NCBI RefSeq assembly: GCF_017753665.1
Contig: NZ_CP072524.1
Span: forward strand, 2,480,001 to 2,544,000
Reading direction: 5' to 3'
DNA from: Neisseria sicca
Lineage (GTDB): Bacteria; Pseudomonadota; Gammaproteobacteria; Burkholderiales; Neisseriaceae
Length of the DNA stretch: 64,000 nucleotides
The number at the start of each line of letters is the position of its first letter. Position 1 is the first letter of the stretch. Under the pieces are notes generated by a model. It made no database searches and was not told the origin of the DNA. It saw only the letters and a list, made by a program, of their open reading frames with translations. Shown here in pieces: positions 51,111 through 59,639 of the stretch. The translations under genes were made by a program, and so were the position numbers.

Positions 51111-52553
51111 TTAAATCTCACTGCCACCGACGGTCAGTCCCGAATCAATCCGCAAGGTCGGTTGCCCGACGCCGACAGGAACACTCTGCCCATCTTTGCC
51201 GCACACGCCGACACCGCTATCCAACGCAGTATCGTTACCTATCATGGAGACGTGTTTCAACACTTCAGGGCCGTTGCCGATGATGGTTGCGCCTTTGACG
51301 GGATATTGCAGTTTGCCGCCTTCGACCCACCACGCTTCGGATGCGCTGAAGACGAATTTGCCACTGGTGATGTCCACCTGTCCGCCGCCGAAATTGACGG
51401 CGTAAATGCCTTTGTCGATAGACGCGATGATTTCGTCGGGTTCGTAGCCGCCGTTTTCCATGAAAGTATTGGTCATGCGCGGCATGGGGGCGGAGGCGTA
51501 ACTTTCGCGGCGGCCGTTGCCAGTGGATTGCGTACCCATCAGGCGAGCGTTGGTTTCGTCCTGCATATAGCCGACCAAGATGCCGTCTTCAATCAATACG
51601 GTGCGGCGTGTTTCGTTGCCTTCGTCGTCGATATTGAGCGAACCGCGTCTGTCGGCGATGTCGCCTTGGTCAACGACGGTCACGCCTTTGGCGGCAACGC
51701 GCTCGCCGATTCTACCTGAAAAGACACTGGTTTCTTTGCGGTTGAAATCGCCTTCCAAGCCGTGTCCGACGGCTTCATGCAGCAACACGCCCGGCCAGCC
51801 GTTGCCCAAGACAACGGTCATTTCGCCCGCGGGTGCAGGGCGGGATTCAAGATTAATCAGGGCTTGTTTGACGGCTGAATCGACAAACTGCCGCACCAAA
51901 GTTTCATCGAAATAAGCCAAGTCATAGCGTCCGCCACCGCCCGCGCTGCCCTGTTCGCGCCTGTCGCCCTGTTTGGCGATGACGGTAACGTTCAGGCGTA
52001 CCATCGGACGGATGTCGGCGGCGTGTCGGCCGTCGAGGCGGGCGATGTAAATCATGTCGTATTCGCAGGTCAGCCCCGCCATCACTTGCACAATGCGCGG
52101 ATCGGCGGCTTTGGCAAGCGTTTCTACTTTGTTTAACAAAGCAACTTTGGCAGCGGAGTCGAGACCGATAATGGGATTCAGCGTCGCATGAACGGATTTG
52201 CCGTATGCAGCGGACGGTACTTTGACAGAAGCTTCGCCGCCTGCCGCACCGATAACGCGGACGGCTTGGGCGGAACGGTTGATCGAATCGATACACAAAC
52301 TGTCCGCATAGGCAAAAGCGGTTTTTTCGCCCGAAACAGCGCGCACGCCCACACCCTGATCGATTTGGAAACTGCCCGATTTGACGATACCCTCTTCCAA
52401 GTGCCAGCTTTCAAAAGCAGTGCGCTGGCAGTAGATGTCGGCGTAATCGACGTGATGCGCGCCGATGATGCTCAGGCTTTTGGCGAGCAGCTCGGGAGAA
52501 AGGTGATTGGCTTCGAGCAAATCGCGCTGTACGGTAGCGTAAGTTGAGTGCAT
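51111..52553 (-). CDS. tldD: Metalloprotease TldD
   Basis: A 480-residue member of the TldD/PmbA family that acts with TldE to degrade unfolded or modified peptides in the cytoplasm. The Zn motif is HEAVGHGLEGD (HExxxH), with TNTFMENGGYEPDE and GGGQVDITSGKFVFSASEAW towards the C terminus. Start ATG 52553; the frame extends to 52607 through an uptake sequence but without a ribosome site. No tldE/pmbA is adjacent in this window. Confidence 0.95.
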   Translation of the reverse strand: MHSTYATVQRDLLEANHLSPELLAKSLSIIGAHHVDYADIYCQRTAFESWHLEEGIVKSGSFQIDQGVGVRAVSGEKTAFAYADSLCIDSINRSAQAVRVIGAAGGEASVKVPSAAYGKSVHATLNPIIGLDSAAKVALLNKVETLAKAADPRIVQVMAGLTCEYDMIYIARLDGRHAADIRPMVRLNVTVIAKQGDRREQGSAGGGGRYDLAYFDETLVRQFVDSAVKQALINLESRPAPAGEMTVVLGNGWPGVLLHEAVGHGLEGDFNRKETSVFSGRIGERVAAKGVTVVDQGDIADRRGSLNIDDEGNETRRTVLIEDGILVGYMQDETNARLMGTQSTGNGRRESYASAPMPRMTNTFMENGGYEPDEIIASIDKGIYAVNFGGGQVDITSGKFVFSASEAWWVEGGKLQYPVKGATIIGNGPEVLKHVSMIGNDTALDSGVGVCGKDGQSVPVGVGQPTLRIDSGLTVGGSEI

Positions 52554-52797
52554 GGTTTTCAGACGACCTTCAGGGCTGGGGAAACTTGGGGCTTGATTAT
52601 ACGGCATTTGTTATGACTTTGGATATGTCGATTGTTTGTATTTATAAGGGGTTAGGGTCGTCTGAAAACAAGGGGCGGATAGGGATGATTGCTCAGATGG
52701 GCCGGTATTTACATAATTAAACTGTTTTGAACATTGCATCTTGTCATTTCATTCTGTACATTTGTATTCAAATGAATACAAAACAAATCAAACGAAT

Positions 52798-53298
52798 ATG
52801 AATGCGACAAACCGTATCCCCGTTAGCGTGCGAATCACTCAGGAAGACGCTGATTTTATTGCCGAATTAAAAATCGAAGGCGCGAATACGCCGTCTGAAA
52901 AAATCCGCGAGCTGCTCAAGCAGGCGCGTTTGGCGCATACGCAGACGCGCGATTACGGTTCCGCGCTGACGGCGCAGGAGCAGTTTTTCCAAGCGGCGAA
53001 ACATGATGTATTGCACGCGGAAAAGCAGGCGGGGGCGCATTCGCATATCGTGGCGCGTTTGTTTGAGCAGCTGCCCGACTTAGGCGCGACGCTCGCCGCC
53101 GACCTGCCCGAAGAAGCCGACCTCGACGATTTGAAAAAATACGAACGCGAACTGATGTGGCGCATCGTCCGCCTGACCGACAGCATCTTGCAGCTCGCCG
53201 TAACCGGCAAAGGCGCGGCATACGACGATACCGTACTGCAACAGCTTGAGAACACTTTGAAACTGGCGAAAATTGTGCAGCAGGCGGGTGAGGTTTAA
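52798..53298 (+). CDS. Ribbon-helix-helix-like protein of unknown function
   Basis: A 166-residue protein. The N terminus (RIPVSVRITQEDADFIAELK) looks like a ribbon-helix-helix strand-helix, then NTPSEKIRELLKQARLAHTQ; the rest is helical and acidic. It could bind DNA or act as an antitoxin, but there is no toxin-like gene next to it. A GC-rich body follows an AT-rich upstream region with repeated AAATGAATACAAA-like bases. Start ATG 52798 in preference to the frame from 52741. Confidence 0.7.
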   Translation: MNATNRIPVSVRITQEDADFIAELKIEGANTPSEKIRELLKQARLAHTQTRDYGSALTAQEQFFQAAKHDVLHAEKQAGAHSHIVARLFEQLPDLGATLAADLPEEADLDDLKKYERELMWRIVRLTDSILQLAVTGKGAAYDDTVLQQLENTLKLAKIVQQAGEV

Positions 53299-53425
53299 AG
53301 CTTGAGCGAAAGGCTGACTGAAATATGGGGTACAGATGACATGGTTTTAATGAGTAAATTTGATTATCAAGAAGCTGTCTGACATCTCTTTTCAGGCTAC
53401 TGTTCCCATTTTTAAGGAATACTTA

Positions 53426-54196
53426 ATGAAACCCTACCCCTATTTGTTATTTTTTTCCCTATTTTTGTCAGCCTGCACGCAGGTTGAACCCAAACCGTCC
53501 GGCAGCGTCCCTGTTTCCGTCCGCAGCGTCAATTACAACGCCGATAGGGGCGTTACCTTCAGCCTTTATTACGTGGGCGGTAAAGCTGATCCGCAAATCA
53601 AGGAGAATTCGAACAGTCCCATCTATATGGACGGTTATTATCCTGTTGGCGGTGATAACCTGACCGCACTTGCGGGAGGCGGCATTAATTGTTGCGCGAA
53701 CCTTCCCGTCAAGTGGCATCCGGATCTGAAATATACCGTTTTATGGCAGGAGGGGTCGGGGGCGATTGACGACGAGACGACGTACCGTTATACGGCGCAG
53801 TTGCCTGAATATACGAAACCCGAAGACATTACGGTGGCGTTTTATCCGAACCATCAGGTGGAATTCGTATTAGGTAGCGCAATGGCTGGCGGGGCAGGAT
53901 GGAAAGGGCGTGAGAAGGCAGATCCGTTGACGGCATGTATGGCAAAGAACGAGAAGAAGTTCTGCTATATGTATTTGCCACATTATGAGAATGTGGATGA
54001 TCAGTTTGTAGAATGGATTAGGAAAGATTGTCGCCATGTATTAGAGGGTCACCCGGAAAAAGTAGTTACTGTTTCTTCAAGTAAACAGGAATGTTTAGAC
54101 TGGGAGAAAAAATGTTTGGCAGGTCTTGAATATCCAGAAGTTTCCAATAAGGAAATGTGTAGAATCAACTGGCGTTCGCCTGAATATGGAGAGTAA
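53426..54196 (+). CDS. DUF3304-type lipoprotein
   Basis: A 256-residue lipoprotein: signal MKPYPYLLFFSLFLSAC with lipobox LSAC. The mature part includes GGINCCANLPVKWHPDLKY and resembles DUF3304 proteins, which are often found beside type VI secretion lipase effectors and are considered immunity-like; this is from memory. No effector gene is seen here. Start ATG 53426 has AAGGAA upstream. Followed by a 25-codon remnant and an NTF2-type immunity gene. Confidence 0.72.
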   Translation: MKPYPYLLFFSLFLSACTQVEPKPSGSVPVSVRSVNYNADRGVTFSLYYVGGKADPQIKENSNSPIYMDGYYPVGGDNLTALAGGGINCCANLPVKWHPDLKYTVLWQEGSGAIDDETTYRYTAQLPEYTKPEDITVAFYPNHQVEFVLGSAMAGGAGWKGREKADPLTACMAKNEKKFCYMYLPHYENVDDQFVEWIRKDCRHVLEGHPEKVVTVSSSKQECLDWEKKCLAGLEYPEVSNKEMCRINWRSPEYGE

Positions 54197-54202
54197 AACC
54201 AG

Positions 54203-54280
54203 ATGGCAAAAATGGCTGAGAAATGCAGAGAGCAACCTTTTGTATTAAGACCAAATGAGTTAAAGAATATCAATACATGA
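54203..54280 (+). pseudogene. Possible short gene remnant between immunity-like genes
   Basis: A 25-codon frame (MAKMAEKCREQPFVLRPNEL then KNINT) 6 bp after the DUF3304-type gene. It is too short to judge but looks like the end of a longer protein rather than random sequence. It may be the last codons of a lost toxin or immunity gene. Confidence 0.25.
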
Positions 54281-54306
54281 AGCGTAAATAAAAGGCTGAT
54301 TGAAAA

Positions 54307-54597
54307 ATGAAAATCCACCATTGGCTTCTGACCGGTATGTTCATCTATCCTTCTTTGGCTGCGAGCGCGGACGGCGGCGCACAACCTGTTACCGAGCAAC
54401 AAGTCCTGCGGCTGACCGAAATTTATGTGACGCAGCATTACGGTGAACAAACCGCTCAAGCGCAAAAGCCGTATCGGGTGAAAAAAGACGGGGAACATTG
54501 GATTATCAGCGGCAAACCACCTAAAGCATTGGGCGGCAATTTCCGCGCCGTTATTGGAGCAAACGGTCGGCTGGAAGAAATCACGCATAGCAAGTAG
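54307..54597 (+). CDS. NTF2-fold immunity-like exported protein
   Basis: A 96-residue protein with a signal peptide (MKIHHWLLTGMFIYPSLAASA). The mature ~76 residues (TEQQVLRLTEIYVTQHYGEQ, KPYRVKKDGEHWIISGKPPK, GGNFRAVIGANGRLEEI) match the pattern of the NTF2-fold immunity family (Imm-NTF2-2 type) that protects against polymorphic toxins. There is no toxin gene next to it. The name is by recognition, so moderate certainty. Confidence 0.7.
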   Translation: MKIHHWLLTGMFIYPSLAASADGGAQPVTEQQVLRLTEIYVTQHYGEQTAQAQKPYRVKKDGEHWIISGKPPKALGGNFRAVIGANGRLEEITHSK

Positions 54598-54679
54598 TGT
54601 AAGGTTTGAGGTCGTCTGAAACCCGCTTCCCTTTCATTCCTAAACATTCATATCGGACATCAAAGACAGAGGCAAACAG

Positions 54680-55441
54680 ATGGAAAAATGGATAGCAGAA
54701 GCATACGAACTATTTGCACCTTACAGCGTGCGCTTCCCGCTGAATATCTGCACTTGCAATAGCTGCTCTCCCGAAGATTTCCAACAGGCGTTGTTGGAAT
54801 ATCCGTTGCGCGAGATTCCTACCGATATGTTGCAGGCGTATTTGGGCAGCGTGCCTTTGGACAAAGGAGCTGCGACGGCTTTAGACATGAAACATTTTCT
54901 GCCGCGTATTTTGCAGGCTTTGGTCAACGAGGAAGATGTCCGATCGCTTGATGAAACGTTGCTCGATAAGTTGCGTTGCAATTTGCCTGAATGCTGGAAA
55001 AAAGAAGAAATCGATTGGTTAAAACGTTTCGCCGCCGCTTGGTTTGACTCGCAACTGACCGCGCCACGCTATGAAGGCTGCTTGGTCGTTTGGCTGAATA
55101 TGTTTCAATTCGCCGGATTGGATGTTGTCGACGAACTGCTGGCAGTGTGGACGGAGCAGGCGGATAAAACGGCAGCTTTACGCGAATTTGTCGACTTGTA
55201 TTTAGAAATTCCGTATGGAAGCGACGAGCCGGATTGGCACAAAGTCTGCTATCTGCCCGAGCATTGTCCGAATAGAACGCAATTCGCTGCCCGACTGTCG
55301 GCTTGGTTTGCCCACCCGGATACCCGCGCCACATTCAGACGAGCTTTAGAACAAGCCCTGCTGGAAGGCAAAGAAGACGAAAACGAAACATTGTCATGGG
55401 AGCAATGTTACGACTGGTTGGCACAATCAAATGCCCGCTAA
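54680..55441 (+). CDS. Hypothetical cytoplasmic protein
   Basis: A 253-residue, acidic, largely helical protein with six or more cysteines (LNICTCNSCSPEDFQ, LRCNLPECWKK) and no signal peptide or membrane segment. No family recognised. GC content is average and the gene is intact. It lies between the NTF2-type immunity gene and the PspA gene; a 42-bp gap separates it from pspA, so the two could be cotranscribed. Confidence 0.7.
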   Translation: MEKWIAEAYELFAPYSVRFPLNICTCNSCSPEDFQQALLEYPLREIPTDMLQAYLGSVPLDKGAATALDMKHFLPRILQALVNEEDVRSLDETLLDKLRCNLPECWKKEEIDWLKRFAAAWFDSQLTAPRYEGCLVVWLNMFQFAGLDVVDELLAVWTEQADKTAALREFVDLYLEIPYGSDEPDWHKVCYLPEHCPNRTQFAARLSAWFAHPDTRATFRRALEQALLEGKEDENETLSWEQCYDWLAQSNAR

Positions 55442-55483
55442 ACACAATATTTCTCATGATTTTATAAAGAAAGGAAAATCCAA

Positions 55484-56146
55484 ATGAGCGAAACCCTATC
55501 CCGCAGAGTGGGCCGTCTGGTAAGCGGCGGTTTTCATGCCCTGATTGATGCGGCGGAGAACCTTGCGCCCGAAGCAGTAATGAACGAGAGCATCCGCGAA
55601 ATCGAGCGGGCGGTGGACGAAGTGCGTGCCGAATTGGGCAAAGTGTTGGCGCAGAAACACCTTGCCGCCAAGAAAATGGCGGACGAGAGCAACCGCCACG
55701 AAGCCATCGATGCCAACCTGCAAGCCGCCGTAGCGGCGGGGCGCGACGATCTTGCCGAGGCGGGTATCGCCGAACAAATGGACATCGAAGCGCGTCTGCC
55801 TGTTTTGGAAAACACCATCGCCGACTGCGCCGCGCAGGAAAAAGAACTTGAAGGCTTTATCGCCGCATTGCAGGCGAAAAAACGCGAGATGCAGCAGCAG
55901 TTGCAAGACTGGCGTGCCGCGCAGCAAAGCACGGGCGCAGGCAAAGCGGCAGGTGGCAGCGACCTCAACCGCATCGCCCGTGATGCCGAAAAAAGCGGCA
56001 ACGCTTTCGACCGCGTGATGGGTCGTCAAAACGCGGTACACAGCAGTACCGATGCGGCGCAGTTGGCAAAATTGAAGGAATTGGAAGACTTGAGCCGCAA
56101 CAACCGTATTGCTGAAAGATTGGCGGCGTTGAAGGCTGGAAAATAA
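55484..56146 (+). CDS. pspA: PspA/IM30-family membrane-stress protein
   Basis: A 220-residue coiled-coil protein of the PspA/Vipp1 type: N-terminal ETLSRRVGRLVSGGFHALID amphipathic helix, then long helices with heptad character (AVDEVRAELGKVLAQKHLAAK, ENTIADCAAQEKELEGFIAA). Such proteins bind stressed inner membranes. A ribosome site AAAGGAAA precedes the ATG. No pspF/pspBC is present; nearby YqiJ and flotillin genes suggest a membrane-stress neighbourhood. Confidence 0.85.
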   Translation: MSETLSRRVGRLVSGGFHALIDAAENLAPEAVMNESIREIERAVDEVRAELGKVLAQKHLAAKKMADESNRHEAIDANLQAAVAAGRDDLAEAGIAEQMDIEARLPVLENTIADCAAQEKELEGFIAALQAKKREMQQQLQDWRAAQQSTGAGKAAGGSDLNRIARDAEKSGNAFDRVMGRQNAVHSSTDAAQLAKLKELEDLSRNNRIAERLAALKAGK

Positions 56147-56147
56147 G

Positions 56148-56187
56148 TTTTCAGACGACCTCCTTTGTCGGAAAGGTCGTCTGAAAA
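56148..56187 (+). terminator. Uptake-sequence hairpin after pspA (reverse-order pair)
   Basis: TTTTCAGACGACCT followed by AGGTCGTCTGAAAA forms a stem around a 12-base loop. A second hairpin (CGCCGC with GCGGCG, ~56194-56220) lies between it and the convergent lipoprotein gene. Confidence 0.65.
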
Positions 56188-56243
56188 GAAAAACGCCGCG
56201 CGAAGCTTGTCCTTGCGGCGTGTGGCGGAACGGATTAATCGAA

Positions 56244-56693
56244 TTAATAGTCGATGTGTTCGCTGATGATGCGCAAATCCGGCCATGAGAAAACGATGTC
56301 GTATTCGCGTCCGTTTTTGAAGGCTTCAGCTTTCAATACGGGGCGGCCGCGGCGGTCATCGGCTTCGATTTCGTGAACTTGGTAGCCGCGTCGTTCGAGA
56401 ATCCGCATCACTTGTGCGCGTTTTTGCTCGAAAGACGGATCGCTGTAAATTTGGTGTTCGATGTAGTCGTCATCGTAATACTTGCCGTCGCGGTAACGGT
56501 AGTCGTCATAACGGTCGTCATCGCGATCATAACGATCATCATAACGATCATCATAGCGGTCATCGTAACGGTCATAACGCTGCTCGTAGCGGTCGGTACG
56601 ATAGTCGTCATCGTAATAGTCGTAAGGATAAGGGGCGGCGCATGCGGTCAGTGCGATACTGCCTAAGAGTAATGCCGGTAAGAGTTTTTTCAT
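56244..56693 (-). CDS. Lipoprotein with Asp/Tyr/Arg repeats, paralogue of 56748-57092
   Basis: A 149-residue lipoprotein: signal MKKLLPALLLGSIALTACAA with lipobox LTAC. Residues ~22-80 consist of D/Y/R repeats (DRYDDRYDDRYD) encoded by a 12-bp tandem repeat. The C-terminal ~70 residues (YSDPSFEQKRAQVMRILERR, GYQVHEIEADD, DIVFSWPDLRIISEHIDY) form a PepSY-like domain shared with the next gene. Function unknown; attached to the outer or inner membrane facing the periplasm. Confidence 0.82.
   Translation of the reverse strand: MKKLLPALLLGSIALTACAAPYPYDYYDDDYRTDRYEQRYDRYDDRYDDRYDDRYDRDDDRYDDYRYRDGKYYDDDYIEHQIYSDPSFEQKRAQVMRILERRGYQVHEIEADDRRGRPVLKAEAFKNGREYDIVFSWPDLRIISEHIDY
56500..56600. repeat. 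12-bp tandem repeat inside the lipoprotein gene
   Basis: Units close to ATAACGATCATC recur at least six times with variants (ATAGCGGTCATC, GTAACGGTCAT). The unit length is a multiple of three, so slippage changes the repeat number without breaking the frame. Confidence 0.8.
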
Positions 56694-56747
56694 GTCGTAT
56701 CCTTTCGGGACGTGGGGTAAGTCAAATCAAGAATATTTGGAAGCGGA

Positions 56748-57092
56748 TTATAAATCGACGCGTTCTACGAGAATGTTCAAATCGGGATAAGACATCACGA
56801 TTTTGTATTCCAAGCTGCCTTTGTAGGCCTCAAATTCCAAAACGGGTCTTGCCCAATGCAGGTCGGTGTCGGAATCGTGGACTTCGTAGCCTCTGCTGTG
56901 CAGGATGGACAAAGCACGGTCGTGGTGTTGTGCGAACGCCGGGTCTGTCTCCATACGGTATTGGGCGTAGTCTTCGTAAAGGTCGAAACCTTCTGCTGCA
57001 AGAAAAATGGCGCAAACAGCGGCGACAGGAAGCAGCAATTTTTTCAAAAGCGGTTTGGGCGGTTTTGTATATTGCGACTGAGAATGTTTCAT
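56748..57092 (-). CDS. PepSY-like membrane-anchored protein, paralogue of 56244-56693
   Basis: A 114-residue protein with an N-terminal membrane anchor or signal (LLLPVAAVCAIFLAAEG) and a ~70-residue domain (METDPAFAQHHDRALSILHS, RGYEVHDSDTDLHW, YKIVMSYPDLNILVERVDL) that aligns with the C-terminal domain of the downstream lipoprotein. It lacks the D/Y/R repeats. The two genes lie in tandem, indicating duplication. Function unknown. Confidence 0.78.
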   Translation of the reverse strand: MKHSQSQYTKPPKPLLKKLLLPVAAVCAIFLAAEGFDLYEDYAQYRMETDPAFAQHHDRALSILHSRGYEVHDSDTDLHWARPVLEFEAYKGSLEYKIVMSYPDLNILVERVDL

Positions 57093-57160
57093 TTCGTTCC
57101 CTTTGCGTCTGTTGTCGGTATAGACATTTAAACACGCAGGACTTAGGGAAAAGTTAGGAG

Positions 57161-57207
57161 CGGTTTCAGACGACCTTTCTTTACGATACGCACAGGTCGT
57201 CTGAAAA
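57161..57207. other. Inverted pair of uptake sequences in a divergent region
   Basis: GGTTTCAGACGACCTTT and AGGTCGTCTGAAAAAC lie ~20 bp apart between the divergent PepSY-like gene and the small membrane-protein gene; it cannot act as a terminator for either. Confidence 0.5.
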
Positions 57208-57220
57208 ACAGGGGATTTTG

Positions 57221-57448
57221 ATGATTTTTGCCATTTTGATCGGCTTGCTAACCGCCGTCTTGCTTTACTTTGTGATGTTTAAGGATTGGGAAGAATTTGT
57301 CGAATGCGTCGAATTCTGTTGCACACCCGACATTATCAGCGCGCTGCGGGGGCGGTATTGGGATGACGTATGGGCGGAGACCAAAATCCTGCTGTGGCTG
57401 AGCATCAGCGTGATGGCTGGCGTATCTGCCTATTTCTGGCTCAACTAG
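57221..57448 (+). CDS. Small two-helix membrane protein
   Basis: A 75-residue protein with transmembrane helices at both ends (IFAILIGLLTAVLLYFVMF and ILLWLSISVMAGVSAYFWL) and a soluble Cys/Asp/Glu-rich middle (WEEFVECVEFCCTPDI). No family recognised. It has an AGGGGA site before ATG 57221. Confidence 0.72.
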   Translation: MIFAILIGLLTAVLLYFVMFKDWEEFVECVEFCCTPDIISALRGRYWDDVWAETKILLWLSISVMAGVSAYFWLN

Positions 57449-57516
57449 AACCAGCGTTTTAAGGCGGATACCGTCTTTATTGCCGCGAACAGTAAATGAT
57501 TGAAAGGAATGTCAAA

Positions 57517-57999
57517 ATGAGCAAAAAACACACTTACCGCACCACTACAACATGGACGGGCAATCTCGGCAAAGGCACATCATCCTACACCGCTTATTTG
57601 CGCAACTTTACCGTTTCCGCCGAGGGCAAGCCCGACTTACACGGTTCCGCTGACCCGGCTTTCCGCGGCGATGCGGGCCGCTGGAACCCCGAAGAAATGC
57701 TGCTGGCCGCCGTTTCTGCCTGCCACAAACTATGGTACCTGCACCTGTGTGCCGACGCGGGCATCTGCGTTACCGCCTACACCGATCATGCCGAAGCGGT
57801 GATGGACGAAGGCGGGAATGGGAGCGCGGGGCGTTTCGTCTCCGCCGTGTTGAAGCCGCGCGTTACCATCGCCGCAGGAGGCGACCACGCCAGGGCTTTG
57901 GAACTGCATCACGAAGCGCACCGCCTGTGTTTCATCGCCAACTCGGTCAACTTTCCGATTGAATGTCGCGCCGAAATTGAGAGCGGAGAGGTCGTCTGA
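57517..57999 (+). CDS. OsmC-family peroxiredoxin-like protein
   Basis: A 160-residue protein with the two conserved OsmC cysteines: VSACHKLWYLHLCADAG and AHRLCFIANSVNF. WNPEEMLLAAVSACH is the family signature. Such enzymes reduce organic hydroperoxides. I chose ATG 57517 with AAGGAA upstream, though 57496 is also in frame. It follows the small membrane protein by 68 bp. Substrate preference unknown. Confidence 0.87.
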   Translation: MSKKHTYRTTTTWTGNLGKGTSSYTAYLRNFTVSAEGKPDLHGSADPAFRGDAGRWNPEEMLLAAVSACHKLWYLHLCADAGICVTAYTDHAEAVMDEGGNGSAGRFVSAVLKPRVTIAAGGDHARALELHHEAHRLCFIANSVNFPIECRAEIESGEVV

Positions 58000-58058
58000 A
58001 AACCGAATGTCTGTTTGGGATGCACGGATAGGTCAAATTCAAATAAGGCATACCTAAT

Positions 58059-58167
58059 GCCGTCATTCCCGCGCAGGCGGGAATCCAGACCTCGATTCTT
58101 CAGAAGTATTATTTGAAGATTGCCGTAATCGCAAACTTCTGGATTCCCACCTGCGCGGGAATGACGG
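58059..58167. repeat. Neisserial intergenic mosaic element with two dRS3 repeats
   Basis: Two dRS3 units, ATTCCCGCGCAGGCGGGAAT (58065-58084) and ATTCCCACCTGCGCGGGAAT (58143-58162), flank ~58 bp. Outer bases extend the inverted repeat (GCCGTC and GACGGC). dRS3 units are known integration sites of neisserial filamentous phage and hotspots for recombination. Confidence 0.9.
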
Positions 58168-58240
58168 CAGTCAAACATTCAAATTTTCGCAAGCAGTCTA
58201 CTTAAGGTCGTCTGAAAGTTGACAGAACAAGGAACGGAAT

Positions 58241-58906
58241 ATGTGGAATTTAATCAACGCCCCCGAGACGGAAATCTTCGGCATCGCCATCGCGCTGATG
58301 GTTTTGCTCGGCGTATTGGAAGTCATCTCTATGCTGGCGGGCGGCATCAGCGACTGGCTGGACAACCTGCTGCCCGACAGCCTGACCGAAACCGCGCATA
58401 CCGAAGTCGGGCTGGACGCGGCGGACGCAGGCGTGTTCGTCAGGTTTCTGAGCTGGCTGTATGTCGGACGCGTGCCGGTGTTGATGCTGATGGTCGTGTT
58501 CCTTGCCGTGTACGGACTGACGGGCTATCTCTTTCAGACGACCTTTGCCGCCGTGTTCGGCAGCTATCTGAATGGATGGCTGGCGGCAGTCGCCGTGTGG
58601 TTCATTTCGCTGCCGCTGGTGCGCCTGACGGCGGGCGGACTGTACAAAATCATGCCCAAAGACGAAACCACCGCCGTTTCGCAGGAAAGCCTAATCGGAC
58701 GCATCGGCACAGTGGTGCTGGGCGAGGCGCGGGCAGGCAGCGCGGCGCAGGTGCGGGTGAAGGATGTGTATGGTCAACAGCATTATGTGATGGCAGAACC
58801 GGATTCTGACGAAGTGTTGAAACAGGGCGACTCGGTGTTGCTGGTGTCGCTGGAGGGAAATACGTTTAAGGCAATTTTGAATCCGAGCGGGAGCTTGGTG
58901 GATTGA
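58241..58906 (+). CDS. yqiJ: YqiJ-family membrane protein with OB-fold domain
   Basis: A 221-residue protein: N-terminal helix (IFGIAIALMVLLGVLEVISM), two central transmembrane helices (VPVLMLMVVFLAVYGLTGYL, GWLAAVAVWFISLPLVRLTA), then an NfeD-like OB-fold domain (~residues 145-215: LIGRIGTVVLGEARAGSAAQ). YqiJ is paired with the flotillin YqiK in other bacteria, and yqiK lies 1.6 kb downstream here. ATG 58241 follows GGAACGGA. Confidence 0.87.
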   Translation: MWNLINAPETEIFGIAIALMVLLGVLEVISMLAGGISDWLDNLLPDSLTETAHTEVGLDAADAGVFVRFLSWLYVGRVPVLMLMVVFLAVYGLTGYLFQTTFAAVFGSYLNGWLAAVAVWFISLPLVRLTAGGLYKIMPKDETTAVSQESLIGRIGTVVLGEARAGSAAQVRVKDVYGQQHYVMAEPDSDEVLKQGDSVLLVSLEGNTFKAILNPSGSLVD

Positions 58907-58985
58907 GGTCGTCTGAAAAGATAAACGCCGGTTTGCAATGAATCACCATTTATCAATTAATTAGAAAAACAAAACGGGGATAGAT

Positions 58986-59555
58986 ATGGATTATTTGGCG
59001 CAGTCCGAGCGCGATATGCAATCCCGCATCGAAGCGTTGAAAAACAAGCTGCCACGAGGAGTCATCGTTGTCGGCGACGGACTACTGTTTCAGCATTCGT
59101 TATTCAGAGGTTTGTTGTTTCAACCCTTGGTTGCTTTCTTGTTCGGTCTCATCGGCGTAGGCGGTCTCTGGTCGAAGATGGTGAAATGGATGGATCCATC
59201 GTTTTCAAGCAATATGACTTGGCTGCTGGCTATTATGCTCACGCTGTTTTGGTTGTGGCGCGTGGAACGTTGGTGGTGCGGGCTGACGACCCGGAAATCG
59301 ATTTATATTGATCGCGAAAAATTGATTATTTACGGTGCATTCGGACGCATCCGTTATCAAGGCGGACATGACGGGGCTTACAGGAAGTTTGACCGTATAC
59401 ATATGCGGGACATCGTCGGAGTCAGTCTGATTACCGAACGCAGAGGAACAACAGTCATCGGCGGGTTGCTGGGCTTAGGAAGACACAATATTTGTACAAC
59501 AGCTTCCCAAAACGAATTTATTGAATTAACAGGTTGGCAGTGGAATTCAAGGTAA
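58986..59555 (+). CDS. Membrane protein of unknown function in the yqiJ-yqiK interval
   Basis: A 189-residue protein with two transmembrane helices (LLFQPLVAFLFGLIGVGGLW and MTWLLAIMLTLFWLWRVERW) and a soluble C-terminal domain (RIRYQGGHDGAYRKFDRIHM) with PH-like strand pattern. No family recognised. It is separated from yqiJ by 79 bp and from the next gene by 84 bp. Confidence 0.72.
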   Translation: MDYLAQSERDMQSRIEALKNKLPRGVIVVGDGLLFQHSLFRGLLFQPLVAFLFGLIGVGGLWSKMVKWMDPSFSSNMTWLLAIMLTLFWLWRVERWWCGLTTRKSIYIDREKLIIYGAFGRIRYQGGHDGAYRKFDRIHMRDIVGVSLITERRGTTVIGGLLGLGRHNICTTASQNEFIELTGWQWNSR

Positions 59556-59639
59556 GATACCCAGCTATCAGACTGCGAAAAAAGAAACACCCAAGAATAT
59601 TGATAAAACACAAAACAATAATCAAGAAAACAAATTTGT

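Noticed and set aside
56500..56600. Possible CRISPR-like repeats
   Set aside because: Repeats are 12 bp, contiguous and in frame inside a lipoprotein gene; there are no unique spacers and no cas genes.
58219..58809. 196-codon frame overlapping yqiJ
   Set aside because: Same-strand shadow of yqiJ in another frame; yqiJ has the membrane and OB-fold pattern.
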